Of a DNA stretch of 64,000 nt, positions 45,791-59,049 are shown in pieces. This DNA is from Tupaia tana (lineage: Eukaryota > Chordata > Mammalia > Scandentia > Tupaiidae). A program made the position numbers and the translations under genes. Position 1 is the first letter of the stretch; every line of letters starts with the position of its first letter. Below the pieces are notes generated by a model. That model was not told the DNA's origin. It saw only the letters and a list, made by a program, of their open reading frames with translations, and ran no database searches. The DNA lies in the NCBI GenBank assembly GCA_026018925.1, contig JAKSZU010000018.1, forward strand, positions 5,674,920 to 5,738,919, given 5' to 3'.

Positions 45791-46411
45791 CTCTTAAAAG
45801 TAAAAACAGATCACAGAAAACGAATGGAACCTGAACACAGACAGCCTTTGGGCACAAAAAATTTAGCTTGAGACTAGAGTTTAAATGTTCCCAAGTCTTG
45901 CTCCGTAGGAGCTAAGCTCCTACAGAGAGTGACAACCCTTGGGTAAGGTTATCATACAAAACGTAGGATGCCCAGCTGAATTTGAATTTCAGATAAACAA
46001 CAGAGATTTTTTAGTATTTGTTGCATGTTGTACACTTACAATAACTTCCTTGCTTTTTAATTTTTATTTTTTCTATATCAGACAACCTTCCAGCCTTGGA
46101 TTTCTGTGAGCCCACCAATGTGTACAGAATTATAAACTGACCAGTAGCATCACCAGGGGGAGGTTTGCAGTAGACATTCAAGAGTAGCTGCACAGTTCAC
46201 AGCTCTGCTAGGTGACAATGACCTACCCCATCCACAGGGACATGCCCCACTACCACACTATCCTACCCTGCCGGCCTGGGAAGAATCTTGAACTACTCTT
46301 GTTCAATTGGATTCTCTTGAGACTCTGAACTAAGAAACATGGGGAATAGGAGACAGAAGCTAAGCCAAAGTCCATGGAGAGATCCAATGCATTTCTCATT
46401 CTTATCTTTCT

Positions 46412-46458
46412 TTTTTGTTTGTTTGTTTTGGTTTGGTTTGATTTTGTTTGTTTGTTTC
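46412..46458. repeat. (TTTG)n short tandem repeat
   Basis: TTTG units with GGTTT variants over about 47 bases. Confidence 0.9.
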
Positions 46459-47682
46459 AAGTGGGATTTCGGCTTTTGCAACCAAATCAGTCTTGATTAG
46501 GTCACATACCTTCCGCGGTCATTTGATCTGCCCATGAACAAATCAAAGTTGTAAATGATACATGAGAGTTGTCAAAATGTCTCATGGTTTTGAGTTCCTG
46601 GGAAAAGGCATTATTGCCTCTTAAAAATTCTCCAACATTTTTTATTTCTTCAATTGGTTGTATTTTATTTTCACCCAGAAAAAATACTATTGCAAGCCCA
46701 GCTTATTGCAAAGGTAGTCTGGCTTAATGTCTTGAAAATAACAGTAATTCTAAGTGTCATCAACTTTGATAGGCACCTTCCACCTAGCCTTCACATGTCA
46801 TCCGGATGACACTGGCACATGTGTGGGGAGGAGGGAAACTGCCTTCTCCGGAGGAGAGTGGAAACCCCATCTGACACTGTTTGCATGGAGTGGATCCCTC
46901 ACAGCCTGACCTGTGTGGTGTTATCCTGGCCTGGTCGATGGGCTTTTCCATGTGCCCCAGGAGAGGTGAGCACCACCAGAACCCTGTTAGCATGGATTTC
47001 CGAGAAAGCCCTGAGAATCCCAGAGTGGAGCAGAGTTGATTATTCCAGTCACAGGGGCCTAACAGCCCTCGTAAACCCATCCAAGCAGCTGTCTTTGTAG
47101 CAAGAGTCCAGACACCCTCACTTGTCCCTGAGCCCAGGCCACCTCAGCTCTGCCCAGTTCTTGAGTCTGAAGTCTGTCCTCATGTCGCTAATAGTCCTGG
47201 GTCAACTGAATGTCATCTCCCATATTCCAGCACTTAGAAATCTCAACTAATGAGAAAGTCAGAATGTGTTACTCCTCTGAGCCCACTCCAGAACCCCTGC
47301 AGGGATCCGTGAGACTTCACTCCCTTGGACAAATGCTATAACCCATTTAGAGTCTGCATATTTCACTGGACAAACATGTGACTTCTTTCACAGGTGTGTT
47401 TTGTCCTTTGTACTTTTCTAAAATCCTCAGTGTTGTTGCTAAGTTATGATGAGAACCCGCTTATTCCCTGCTTGACATGACAAGGCTCTATCTTGGAATA
47501 TCACAAGATCACTCCTCTCCCGATGGCCCCAGGGGACCTTGGGTTGCATTCCTGGAGTTTTTTAAAGCACATAACTTAACGTGTCACAGAGCAGAGGTGC
47601 AGTAGCTCATGGCCCCTGAGTGGTGAGCACCCTCCTTTTCTTCTGCAATGTAGTTCTTATAAACTGTAATGTTCACAGACTA

Positions 47683-47968
47683 TCCTGGGGCATGGCATTT
47701 AAGGCAGCTGACCCAACATGGTCAAACATGAGGTTTGAATCCTGGACCCAGCAGCTTGAAAAAGTCACCAGGTACATGTGTATGTATGCCCCAAATCCCA
47801 AGATGAGGGAGGAACAGAGGAGGAGGAGGGATTGCAGCATGACTATTCTCCCCCAGGGAGGGGGTGCTTTCTCACACACACACACATATACTCTCTCTCC
47901 CCCTCTCTCTTTCTTCCTGGCAAGCACACCTGTCCTTTGGCCAATTTAAAAAATAAAAATAAAAATAA
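47683..47968 (+). mobile_element. Diverged tRNA-derived SINE
   Basis: Head CATGGCATTTAAGGCAGCTG, B-box AGGTTTGAATCC, body GGAGGAGGGATTGCAGCATG, then a CA/CT-rich part and an AAAAATAAAAATAA tail. Confidence 0.8.
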
Positions 47969-48045
47969 CTTAACAATGTTTTCTTTAAAAAAATTTTCTT
48001 TCAGAAACTTTTAGTCCATAGACTAAAAACAAAAATTGGCTTCTT

Positions 48046-48297
48046 GAGCCAGCAGGTGGCATGGTATTTAAGGCACATGGCCAACCAAGTTTTGAGTCCT
48101 GGATTTGGCAGCTTGAACATCACATCGGGCAAGTGTACATGCATGCCCAAAACCCCAGGAGGAAAACGGAGGAGAAGGGGTTGTAGCATGGCCATTCCTC
48201 AAGGGGTGATTTCTCACTTTGCCTCTCTCTGTCTCTCTCTGGTGAGCACACATACCATATGACAAAAATACCATACAACAAAACAAAAATCCAGAAA
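48046..48297 (+). mobile_element. tRNA-derived SINE
   Basis: Head GAGCCAGCAGGTGGCATGGT through TGCCTCTCTCTGTCTCTC and an A-rich tail. The 15 bp flanks AAAAATTGG.TTCTT at 48031-48045 and 48298-48312 differ at one base. Confidence 0.9.
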
Positions 48298-49837
48298 AAA
48301 AATTGGTTTCTTTAGTTTTGACCTTCAGCTTTCTCTGGCGCCAAGCTTGTATTAGTTACTAACTTTTGGGCAGTTTCTGTGGGTCAGGAAATGTAATTAC
48401 CATCACTCAGAGTTTCACTGGGTCAGGAATTCAGGAGTTGCTTAGCTGGGCAGTTCTGACTTAAGCCGAAAGCCTGGCCAGGACGACAGTCACCTGAAAG
48501 CTTCCCTAGAGCCGGAGGATCTTTCTAAGTGGCTCCCTCATGTGGCTGGCACATTGGTGCCAGCTGTTGGCAGAAGGCCCCAGTCCTGCTTCAGCTGGGC
48601 CTTGCCACGGGGCTTCTTGAGCTTCCTCCTATCATGGTGATTGACTTCCTCCCAAGAGGGAGATCTGAGATGCTGGTGTGGAGACTGCCATGTCTTTAAT
48701 GACTTAGACTCAATAGTAAGCCAAGTGTAACCATGACCGTAGTGAACTGCCCTTTGAGTCATTTTGAGAAGAGATTATACAAGGGCATGAGAACCAAGAG
48801 GCCAAGGTCTTTGGGGCCATCAAGGAGGCTGACTCTTCTGTCTCTACTTCTGAGTATCACCTCACCAATACCACTTTAAATCCCAGGAGACCACTATATG
48901 GATCTGTCTACCTGGCTAGAACTTCATCATGCCTATTTAAGCTGCCAGTACTTTAAATTATTAAAAGTGTTGTTATTTGTTAGAGCAAAATTCTTCCCTT
49001 AACTTGAAAAAATCGTACAAAATGGAAAATCAGTGAGAACCAAATTGGTACCAGCTTATGAGAGAAAAGATGGAGAGATATATAAATAGATATATTGGTT
49101 GACCACAAGGTCAGAAAGCCTGACATTAAAAATGACTGACAAAAAGAAAATGGGATAATGTGATTCTAGACTATACCAATAGACACAGCATATGTTTGTC
49201 AATAAAGTAATCTTATGGATAATCTTGTTGGTGATTGTAATAGTTGGAGCACAGCATAAATCTTACCATACTAAGAGGGATTTTAATAACTCTGAGAAGG
49301 TTCAGAGAGGAGGGAGTCGGGGCGAAATTAAAACTTAAAGCAGACTAAGGAAGCTGAGCACGCCACGGTCACCGTCTCCAGTGCACTGTCTGGCCATTCC
49401 CTTCCCGTCCCAGCCCCTCCTTCGCACCTTCTCCAGCTGGTTTTCCACCTGAACCTCTCCTAACCACAGCCTTTCACGCAGCCTACGGAACCTTCGTGCT
49501 TCCCCTCTCTTTTCCCGTGCAATAGTCCATGGTGGCTCAGTACACTAAGGGTAAGGACAAGACGGAATGGAAGCATGGCACAGCTTTCTGCAGTTTACCG
49601 AGTGTCTGCACACCTATGACCCCGGTGTGAGTCAGGGGAGCCTCGTCTTCCGGAGCCCCACAGGGCGGAATGGTGACCAATGGTGGGCATCTTGAAGTAG
49701 AAGAAATTGTGCATTTCTTTCTTAACCCAAGGAAGAATACCCTAACATACAAAGTTGTGCAACTTTATGGAGTAGGAAAAAAACCATATTTATTCTGCCC
49801 AACAGGAAACTGAAGCCCAGAAATCTCCAGAAATAGT

Positions 49838-50445
49838 GTAACTTAACCCTAAGAGAACCAAAGTGACTCCATATTATACTCACTTGGGAGTCCATCTTAA
49901 TAGATTAACCCTTAGGCCTAATGCTTAACTAATGCAAGTTAACAGAACTTTGTGGAGTCTTTACAGATACCAGGCCATGAAGACAGGAAGGGGAAAAATG
50001 CCACCAGCCCCTTCTAGATGACGGACTAAGAAGATTTTATCAGTATAAACATTGCAAAGCCACACCTAGACACTCCCGCATCTAAAATAGGATTTAAGAG
50101 TTCTTGACTGATTCCATTTTGCTCCTGCCATCTAGTAATCACTGCTTACCTTTAAGCCCCTTACAGAGAATAGAAACCCACCATTCTGACCTGTGTGAAC
50201 AAAAACGGTGCCCCAGCAAGGATTGGCCCCTAATGCCATCAAGCTCCTTGTGATCCTGCCCCAAGACGATGAGTGACTATGCGCTCCGGGCTCCTTCCCT
50301 TTGTAAGTTGTTATTTTCCCAGTAGGGGAGAAAGAGTTGTAAGTTCTGGTCCACTCTCTCCCCACTCTTGGCCTCACTGAACACATTTCTTTCCTTATAC
50401 AGCAACTCTGTCATTCAAAATTGACAAGCAACAGGTGGCACAGAC
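49838..50445 (+). mobile_element. Probable solo LTR of an endogenous retrovirus (ERV1-like)
   Basis: The block has the composition and order of a retroviral LTR, including a polyadenylation-side region and the phrase TTGGCCTCACTGAACACATT near its end. It resembles ERV1-class LTRs by memory only. No internal genes adjoin it, so it is a solo, broken fossil. It looks younger than the MaLR pieces here because long phrases are still readable. Ends are uncertain by 20-30 bases. Confidence 0.5.
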
Positions 50446-51854
50446 CTGACCTTCGGTTCCCTGGTCTATGGGCATCCTCGCCTGTTCTGGATCAATAGGG
50501 TCACAGCTTTGCAGCATATTGGTGGCAAAGCCAGAGCCAGTAACCAAAGAACAGGGACTCAGAATCTCCTCTCCCTTCCCCTCTGCACCATCATGAAGAA
50601 ACCTCCCTTGGAGTTGAGGTGGAGGGCATGGGAGAAAGCGAGAGCGTGCTTCCTCCTGCCATGGAGCAGAGCGAGGGTAGTGGCACTTCTCGCCGCTCCC
50701 CAGAGCCTGGTACAATAATGGTTTGCACTTATCAGTCACCATTCATCTCCTCGTCCCCCTGTGACTTTCATTATCGAAAACACAGGCACCAGGGAAGGGC
50801 AGGCGCTGGATGAGAAGAAAGCACAGGCGCCCTTTGCAGTCGTTAGGCTTTCTTTCCCATTTATAATAAACTCTGTTAAAAGCTTGTGCTGGGGAGTGTG
50901 AAAAAGTGGGGCATGAGGAACAAAGGCAAACATCTATTTTATTTGTGTAACAAAGGCTCATGGGAGAAGCTGGCTTTGGCATAACAACGCAGCTCTTCTC
51001 AGAGACGTTACACAGGCAAGAGAATTCAAAAGAGCTTATGGGAAAGACACAGGATTATTTAGAGCCTGGGTAGGTTTAGGGAGTGGAATCTGACAGACAA
51101 TACTAGAACCAGGGGCCTAGGGGAGAACAGGGCTTGCCAGTCTGAGCGGAGTAGGGCGCTGCCCCTCACCTCCAGCCAAGCTGGAACTTCTGTCCTCTGT
51201 CCCATAGGAAGGGTCAGCTGCAGGCTCCCCAAAGCCACTCAGGGACGGCTGAGGACTCCAGGTTCTGGAGGTTGGACACCCAGCTCTATACTCACTACCG
51301 ACCCCCACCCACTCACCCTAAGTCACCTCACAGGGCCCCCCTGGTCTCCTGCCTTTGACTGTTTCCTGGAAACTGACACGGAGACTGAGTGACAGGGCCA
51401 GAAGCTCAGCCTGGGCCAGAAGGAGAGAGAGGAGGCCAGATTCCAGCAAGGGAGTGCCCACGCCCCCCTCAGCGGGAGCCTGCCAGCCAACACCTTATTA
51501 TGCTGCGAGAGTACACGCGGGCCCTTTAAGCCCATTCATCACTGCTCCCTGAAGTCCATTGCTCTGACGAGTAGCCTTGATGGCGTCCTGAGCCAGCATC
51601 AGCAATCGGGAATGCAGAGCGATGGATAATCAGTCTCTCCATCATTAGGGTGAGTGGGAGTCTCCTGTGGATGCGGCCTCCCAGTATGGAGAGCGAAGGG
51701 CCAGGCCAGGGTGTTAAAATGAAAAGACTGGCTCATGGAGGCCTGTCTCCAATAGGCAGAGTGAAGATGAATGGAACACAGCCCGGAGCCCAGGGAGAGT
51801 CCTGCTCAGACCTCGGGAGGGGCGGGGTGGGTCACTGGTAAACATCACTGGAGT

Positions 51855-52075
51855 TTTTTAATCGCCAGAGGGCTGGTGTGCTCACCAGAGAGAGGGAAAG
51901 CACCCTCCAATGGGCTGTGATGCCACAATCCTTTCTCCTCGCTCTCTCCATCCTGTCAAGATTTCAGGCACACTCGCACATATACCTGCCGTGTTTTGCA
52001 AGCTGCCAGAGCCAGAATGTGAACCGTGGTCAGCTGTGAGGGCTGTCGCCCTAATTACAGCACGTAACCACGCAC
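51855..52075 (-). mobile_element. Diverged tRNA-derived SINE
   Basis: Keeps GTGTGCTCACCAGAGAGAGG, CACAATCCTTTCTCCTCGCT, CAGGCACACTCGCACATA and a degraded head. The 3' tail is short. Confidence 0.7.
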
Positions 52076-53169
52076 CATGGAGCTAGCTCGTCACTGCAAG
52101 TTCAGGCGCTGTCATCCATGTCCTTAAAGTGCCCGGCACATAAGTGTTCAGTAACTGTTAGGGGTGATCAACCTCTCCATGGACAGAAGGTGAGGGACAC
52201 TGCTCAGTTTTAGAGATGGGAAGGACATACCTGGACCCTTAAGTGATCCACCATGTCTGAGCACCTCCCTTCCTTGACATAGGGAGGTGAAAGGCTTTTA
52301 TTATGAAACTCTAAAAGTAATCATTATATTAATTAACATAACACTAGTTGCTCTAACAAATAAGCCCCCTAGATACAGTGACTAACAAAAGAGAAGTTTA
52401 TGTTCACTCCTGTAACCGACCAGGGAAGGAGCTCCTGGGGACAGGATCCGCCCCCAGGGCACCCAAGGTCATCTTGCACAAGGACCTCAGCTGGTGGGAA
52501 GGCGATGAGCATGAGGAGTGACTGTGGGAGGTTCCAGCAGCCAGGTCTGTGAGCAGTGATGTCCTGTCTGCCCACATTCCATTGGCTAGAACTCAAATGA
52601 CCTCATCGAGCTGCAAGGGAGGCTGGGAAATATCTGTGAACTCAGAAGGAAAAAGAAATGTGTTTGGTGTGCAAAACTGAGCAATTAAAGTGCCGCTTCT
52701 GAGGAGGCCAGGGCCATTCCTATAGCCTTATTTTAAGGGCTCAGAAGGAATTCATGTGGAAAGTGCTGAGCCTCCATATCCTGAAATTCATCACTGTCTT
52801 GTGGCCACAGTTGATTCCTTTTTCTCTTTTGGCCTGCCCTTAGACTGAGAGCCCTTGCACAAGGCAGGAAAAACGTGGGCCGTGTCCTTCCCTGAAAGAG
52901 TAGCAAGGCCAAGACATGACATCAACGAGAGATGGCAGGAGCTGACCTCTGTTTTTCTAGACGCTGAAGGAAGGAGGGGGATCTAATGTCAAAGACTGGG
53001 TTCTAAGAAACTCTAGTAGGTACAAAGAGCCCCCCGTCTTCTGCTTGAGTCCCTGAGGTGACACATGTCCCCATTACTTCAGGCAAACTACCCAAACCAA
53101 TTCCTTTTAGATCACACTGCCTTTGGACTCTCAGTCATCTTGACAGCTGGGAAAATGTGAATTGATTAT

Positions 53170-53455
53170 TGTTTTTAATTTACTTTTTCTTTTTTTGTGA
53201 TAGAGTTCATGCACGTGTACAAGAAAATGAGAAAGAGGGAGAGAGAGGGAGAATTACCCTCTGCAGAGTCCAGTCATGCTGTGATGGCCTTCTTCCAGTC
53301 CTCTACTGCATTAGATCTTAGGTACCTGTGTGTGTGCCCAGCATACAACAGGCTGATGGTGGAACTAGGATTTGAACAACAGTCACCATGTGGGATAAGA
53401 CTTCCCTTGGGCAATGCATTATCACTGAGCCATGGGGCAGCCCTGAATCAAATCT
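53170..53455 (-). mobile_element. Very diverged tRNA-derived SINE
   Basis: T-rich tail, GAGAAAGAGGGAGAGAGAGG, GTGTGCCCAGCATACAAC and a head ending GAGCCATGGGGCAGCCC. It probably belongs to an old subfamily. Confidence 0.6.
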
Positions 53456-53561
53456 TGAATGATTATATTTGCTAACATTGGCATAGCTTAAAGCCCTAAG
53501 ATAGTCATGGTTTATTCTCCCCAAAACAAGGCCTGTTTTCAAATAAAGGCTCACTAATTTA

Positions 53562-53810
53562 GAATGGTGTTAATGTGGCTGGATCCCACACAGCCAACTC
53601 TATGGTTCAAGTCCCAGACCCAGCAACCTGAAAAACACACACACCAGGTATGTGTGTATATATGCCCAAAATACTAAAAAGAAAGAGAAATGGAGAACAA
53701 ATTGCAATGTGACAATCCCCCATGGAGGTGCTTTCTTATTTTCCCTAGTTCTCTGTCTTTCTCTCTGTATCTCTCTCTAGTGAGCACACATACACTTTGG
53801 GGCAGGGGGA
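53562..53810 (+). mobile_element. Diverged tRNA-derived SINE
   Basis: Head TGTGGCTGGATCCCACACAG, B-box TGGTTCAAGTCCC, body AACAAATTGCAATGTGACAA and a TCTCTGTATCTCTCTC part. Only about 110 bases separate it from the preceding copy of opposite strand. Confidence 0.8.
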
Positions 53811-54171
53811 AGTTCACTGACTTTAGAAAGAAAAGGTTCAAAGTAGTGCTATGTAATCCAATCACAAGCTATTAGCCAAGTTATCTGAAGGTAATTCTAA
53901 TCAACTTTCAGCAGGTAGCCATGTCATCAGTGCCATCTAGACATTCTCTGGATGGTAGGAAAGTCGCTTGGTCCTTCCTAAAGAGTAACTCTCTGGTGAC
54001 CAAGTACATAGAGATACAAAAAATAGCGTAGTAAGGAACTATTCTGGTAATTAATACTTAGCACATTTTCTCTAAGTTTCACCTGAAAACTATTGAATAG
54101 ACATGGACTTGATCTCACTATGTTTCAATTTTCTTCGAAAAACAGAAATATTCTTCCATATGTAGATCCAA

Positions 54172-54172
54172 C

Positions 54173-54209
<37 letters not shown>
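54172..54209. repeat. (ATT)n microsatellite
   Basis: About twelve perfect ATT units. Open frames across it read as poly-Ile or poly-Asn and are artefacts. Confidence 0.95.
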
Positions 54210-54612
54210 TACTCCCTTCCCCCAACCTTCATAAAAGCTGTACACACTTCCCTGTCCTATGATATTGGACTTCATCATGTAATTTGCCTTGGCCAATAGA
54301 GTGTGGGTGCAAGCAACAGTGTCCACTTGTAAGTTTTGTTCTTAGTAGGCATTGTGAAATTCTGCTCAGCCCTCCAAGAGCTTCCAGCCCTCACCACAGA
54401 GGATAGAAAGAGAAGCATTTATGTACCCCCACCCCTCTGGCCAAATACTAGCTCTTCATCCTAGAGGCCCAAGAATTACAGTGGAGCAAAGCCACCTAAG
54501 GAAAGTTCAGCTGCCCCACAGATGTACAGGCAAGAAATAAATGCTTTTTGTTATATGTTGCTAAGTTGGGGATGACTTGTTATACAGCATTATGGTGGCA
54601 ATAGCTGATACA
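54210..54612 (+). mobile_element. MaLR-type LTR fossil (MLT1-like)
   Basis: TGTAATTTGCCTTGGCCAAT and the closing region GTTATACAGCATTATGGTGG with CAATAGCTGATACAC are typical of MLT1 solo LTRs. Old, broken, with no internal region. Confidence 0.7.
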
Positions 54613-55599
54613 CTTTCTATATGGCAAGAATATAGCAGCATACACATTTTGTACTAGGAGATAACTTACATAGAAAATAACCAAGTAATTATCATGAGTT
54701 TCTTAGAGGCCCTAAGACTGGACCAGGTAGTTGAAAGAGAGCTCATCTCTGATCAGTTCCAGTCTATCGGCCAGGGGCCAAGAAACTTGCTTTCCTACAC
54801 ATCGGCTGATTTGCACATGACTCCATGTTCATTTGTCCAGCAAGTGGAGTAGGGATTTGGGGCTCATCTGGTCTTCATTTGGAAAGTTTATCATTTAATA
54901 TCTCTAAAGGCAAGATGGCCACACAAATCCTGCTTTTGATAGTGTAAATTTCCTCCTTTCCAAGGAAGGCAGTGATAACGACTCCGGCACAGATGGAGAA
55001 GATTTCTTCAGGGAAGGAAAGCAGCATTTAGGTTGGTTAATGCCTTCCCTGGTGAGCCATTGTATTCTTGTTTGGGGTTTCTGGGCCCTCATTTTGGATA
55101 CAGCAAGACTCTTCAACTGAGATTTATGGTGTGGAAACAGTCAACAAGAGCAAATGAATCAATCTGGGAGGCTATCGTGCCCTCCACATAGTACACTTCC
55201 TTCTGCTTCCCCCAGTATTTACCCTTTTCTTACAATCATTATTTATCTGATGAACCATATTAAAGCAGTTTCATGGGTATACTCAGCCAAAGGGTATCAT
55301 AGTATACATATTGATATGATTTCTGCCTTTGCTTAAGTATGTGGCTTTATTTATTTTCTATTTTAGAAAGCATCAGATCTTTCCATTATTAATATGTGCT
55401 AAGGAATATCAGGTTGAGTTCAGTTGTAGTCTACAGCGCAATGAACAATGGCAATTAAGAGATCTCCGTATTATAGTGTTTATTCCCCACCCCAACATTA
55501 GAGGAGAACACTTCTCCAGCCCAAGTTCCAAACCATCAAGCACATTGCTGATGTTGGGAAGCTCTGCATGAATACTGCCACTTACTCTCCCGGCCTTAC

Positions 55600-56640
55600 G
55601 TTCCTCAATCCATGTCTCTTTCCCAGGTAATCTCATCCTTTCCCACGGCTTCAAGCATCATCTTCACACTGACAACATTTACGTTTAGGCCTCTAGCCCA
55701 GAACACTCCCCTGAGCTCCAAATTCATGAACAACAACCGCCTATCAATAGTTTACAGACATTTCAAACATAATATCCCCAAATGGAATTCCTGACCCACT
55801 CTCTCAATGTACATACAAACACCAAACCTCCAAACCTGATCTTCCTCTAACCTTCTCATTCTTAGTAAATAACATTTCTATCTTTTGAGGGGATTAAATC
55901 AATAATCTAGTGATCACCCATACACCTCTGTCTCCTACAGCCCTTATAACAAATCTCTTACACTCTTGAGTCCCATAGAGTCTATTTTCAAAATACATAT
56001 AAATTCCATCCACTTCTCTCCACCATTACCACCCTGTGCCAAGAATCATTACCTCTTCTCTGGACTTTTGCAGACTCTTCTTCTTGGTCTCCAACATCCC
56101 ATTATTTGCATAATTATCCAGTGGTATTTTTAAAAATGTACATCAAGCCATATCATAGGTCTCCTCAAATCCTCCAGCGTCTTCCTTGCCCTACCACTCT
56201 TTCCCTTCAATCAAACTTCCAGCAGCTTCCTCACTTTTCCTCAGACAGGCCAATCTGACTATGTTGTCACTGGGAAGCTCTCCCCAGGTGCCCATGCAGC
56301 CCATTCCCTCATGTAATACAAGTCTCTCCAAATGTAACTTATGGAAAGAGCTCCCCTGTGGTTCTAATACAGAACGCCACACATAGCCCATGTGTGCACA
56401 TACACACCACTCACGCCCCAGCATTGTCACTTGCCCAGTCTTAGTTTTCTTCTTAGTATCTGATACAGAATACATTTATCTGACTGGCTATTCATCCCTG
56501 AACCCTTCCTTGCAACTATAAGCTCCATGAGGGCAGGGACAAAAGTTAACTGCTCTTTATTCAGTGTCTAAACAGTGCCAAGCACATTAGAAACAGTTGA
56601 TATATATTTAGTGAACAAATGTATGACAAAAGAATAAAAT
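55600..56640 (+). mobile_element. L2 LINE 3' region (long)
   Basis: About 1 kb of pyrimidine-rich DNA in L2 order, ending with the well-kept line CTATAAGCTCCATGAGGGCA, GGGACAAAAGTTAACTGCTC and AACAGTGCCAAGCACATTAG. The earlier part (CTTCTCTGGACTTTTGCAGA, then TCCAGTGGTATTTTTAAAAA) fits the region coding for the end of ORF2. Frame lost. Confidence 0.7.
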
Positions 56641-57084
56641 GGCTATTATCATGTATTAATAGTTGCAGTGGGTCTTACATAAAGGATTGGCGAGTTATGA
56701 TTGTTTGGAGTAAGCTTTAGTAGAGAAGGCAACGGGCAAAATTTGGGGGGATAAACACACGTTGAGCATGTGAACAAAACATTTATCAGCGCTTCTCATA
56801 TCTAACACTCCCTGGGCAAATGGGGAAAATTGAATCTGTGGGCAAAGAAGCCTGAAAACTCTTTTACCCCAATGAAGGTAACCACAGGGTTTCTTTCCCT
56901 GGGCCACATCTACTATCTGATACTCATTGGTTGACAATTCCATCTCTTCTAGTTCACTGACCTGAGGCTACTTGTCAGCAACAAACAAAGCAGGTGAAAG
57001 GACTCAGGTGTGATTGGGCCAAATATCCAAGCTGAGAGGGAAGGGTCTTTCTGGTAGGAGATATTCTGCAAGGAGTTTGGTTTA

Positions 57085-57785
57085 GCCAAACTCCTCACCC
57101 CCAGGAACTCAAAATGTGTCTATATTTGGCCATGGGCCTTGAAACAGGTGATTAAGGTAAAATGAGGTCATATGAGTGACCCCAAATCCCATATGACTAG
57201 TTTCTTTATAAGAAAAGGAAATTAGGACACAGACATGTATACAGTGGCGGTTCCAGGGGTCAAGACAAGATTTCATTCTGACTAGGGTGGAGGTCACGGT
57301 GGTCAAGGTTTCATTTGTCCAGGAAAGAGAGGGAAACCTGAGCCAGTTGGACATCAGTCAGCATAGGTGAGTGACTGTGGTATTGGGCGGACTACAAATT
57401 AAGGCACTGTATCTACAATGATCCCATTAAAGGTACTAATTTTCCACGGTCCCCCTGATATTTTGGAAGTGCCTTCACACCAACTCTTGTGCCTTTCTTT
57501 GACCAAGTTGTATCAGGGGCTTGATAAAGTACTCGAGCACTCTGTTTCTCTCCTGGGCTCATGATACAGCCATGAGAATCTGCCAAGGTTCACCTACAGG
57601 AAGATGTAAAAGACACAAGGAAAAAGCTAATATGTCCCACCAAAGATCATCTTAGACCAACCAACTCCAAGAAGATCTGCTAACTGACCACAAATTAGTG
57701 ACCCCAACCCAGACTGGCAGAACCACACGGTTGCCAGTTACTCAAGAAAATGGTAAGTAGTTGCTGTTTCAGCCACTATGTTTAG
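57085..57785 (+). mobile_element. MaLR-type LTR fossil, fragmentary
   Basis: 57085-57240 shares lines with the LTR at 59050 (AAGGTAAAATGAGGTCATAT, then TTTCTTTATAAGAAAAGG). 57640-57785 has an MLT1-type closing part (GGGGTGGTTTGGCAGTAGCG, CTACCTGATACAG). These are either parts of one element or two adjacent ones. Old and broken. Confidence 0.5.
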
Positions 57786-58499
57786 GGGTGGTTTGGCAGT
57801 AGCGAAAGCTACCTGATACAGGGTAAAGACACATGGATTATCCTGTGAAGGAGGTCAACCCAGAGTGGTATGGAATACTCTTAGAGTATCTCAGAGTTGT
57901 TACTAAACTCACTGGGCCCAGGATTCCTTAGCTGTGTGCTCACATCTAAGGACTTTACAATGCAGGATACACTGCCTACCTGAGAGTGGCTGTCCTGGTC
58001 AGCAAGGTAGTTCTGCTTCTGAAGTTTGCAATGATCGATCATTTTCTTTCAGGCTTCTGAGAAATAAGTCTGGACTAATACTGCTGGCCTGTGAGGGGTT
58101 CAGAAAAAAGAGCAAGGAAAAGTTCTCTTTCACCCACTAGGAAGTATGTGCCTATGCTCCGGGGTGATCAGGGCAGGGCTCCATGTGCAACAGTCGACCT
58201 TGCCTTCCCTGCAGACCCAGCAGCCACCGCCGAGACCTTGAAGAAGCAACGTTGACAGGAAAACAAGCACAGTTTCAGCCGTTCCCTCTCAAGTTTTACC
58301 GATGTTTGATGGACACAGACATCCCTCAGACAGCAGAGATTTCTCTCTCAGATTCGCCCTCTCCTTGGACTAAAATCAGCTGGACAGAATTTTTCTTTCC
58401 AAATGTAAAACATTGTTTCCCAACAAAGGAAGTGCGATGTTTTCTACAGCTGCTCCACATCCATTATGCGTTTGCAGAAACATTGTTCATGAGGTTTTT

Positions 58500-58760
58500 A
58501 TGATGCAAAAAAATAATTAAGATGAGAGGCACTTCTTGTCTCTGAATCTTTTCTGTTTAAACATGTTTTGCAAATGGCCAATATCTCCTGTTACTTAGGT
58601 TAGCATCCAGAAAATGTTAGCACTTGATTATAAAATCAGCAGCTAATGTGCTTAATGAGTTTCCATTATGCCCAACAATAGCTGCGGTGTGCTTCAAAAG
58701 TGCATCTGCATTCATATTCCTTTGACCTAACCATCAGAACCTTGAGGCGACCACAGCTCT
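58500..58760. other. AT-rich unique segment, candidate conserved element
   Basis: Unique sequence without repeat similarity, low CpG, with TAATTAAG, ATGTTTTGCAAATGGCC and ATTATAAAATCAGCAGC motifs. It has the look of a developmental non-coding element, but this is impression only. Confidence 0.25.
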
Positions 58761-59049
58761 AACCATTTACTAATAATTGCCCTGGTTAACCCCAGGGCCC
58801 TGAGTGCAGGGGAACTCAGGAGTAAGGAAATGCCTTCCAGAGGGAAAAACTGTCTTGGCTCACAACTCAGCCTTATCTTTCAGGAGCTCAGAGCCCGTTT
58901 AATATTCAGTAGGCTACTGGACTCCCCAGGAGCTAGAGATCCTCAAGTCTCAACAGGGCAAGTCACAGGGAAGAGGGCCAAGATTGGTGCCTGAGAAAAG
59001 CCCAGTAGAGAGAAATGGAAGACCTAGATGTTGAAAAATGTCTGGGGAC

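Noticed and set aside
54090-54326. Open frames with poly-Asn or poly-Ile
   Set aside because: Translation of the (ATT)n microsatellite, not a gene.
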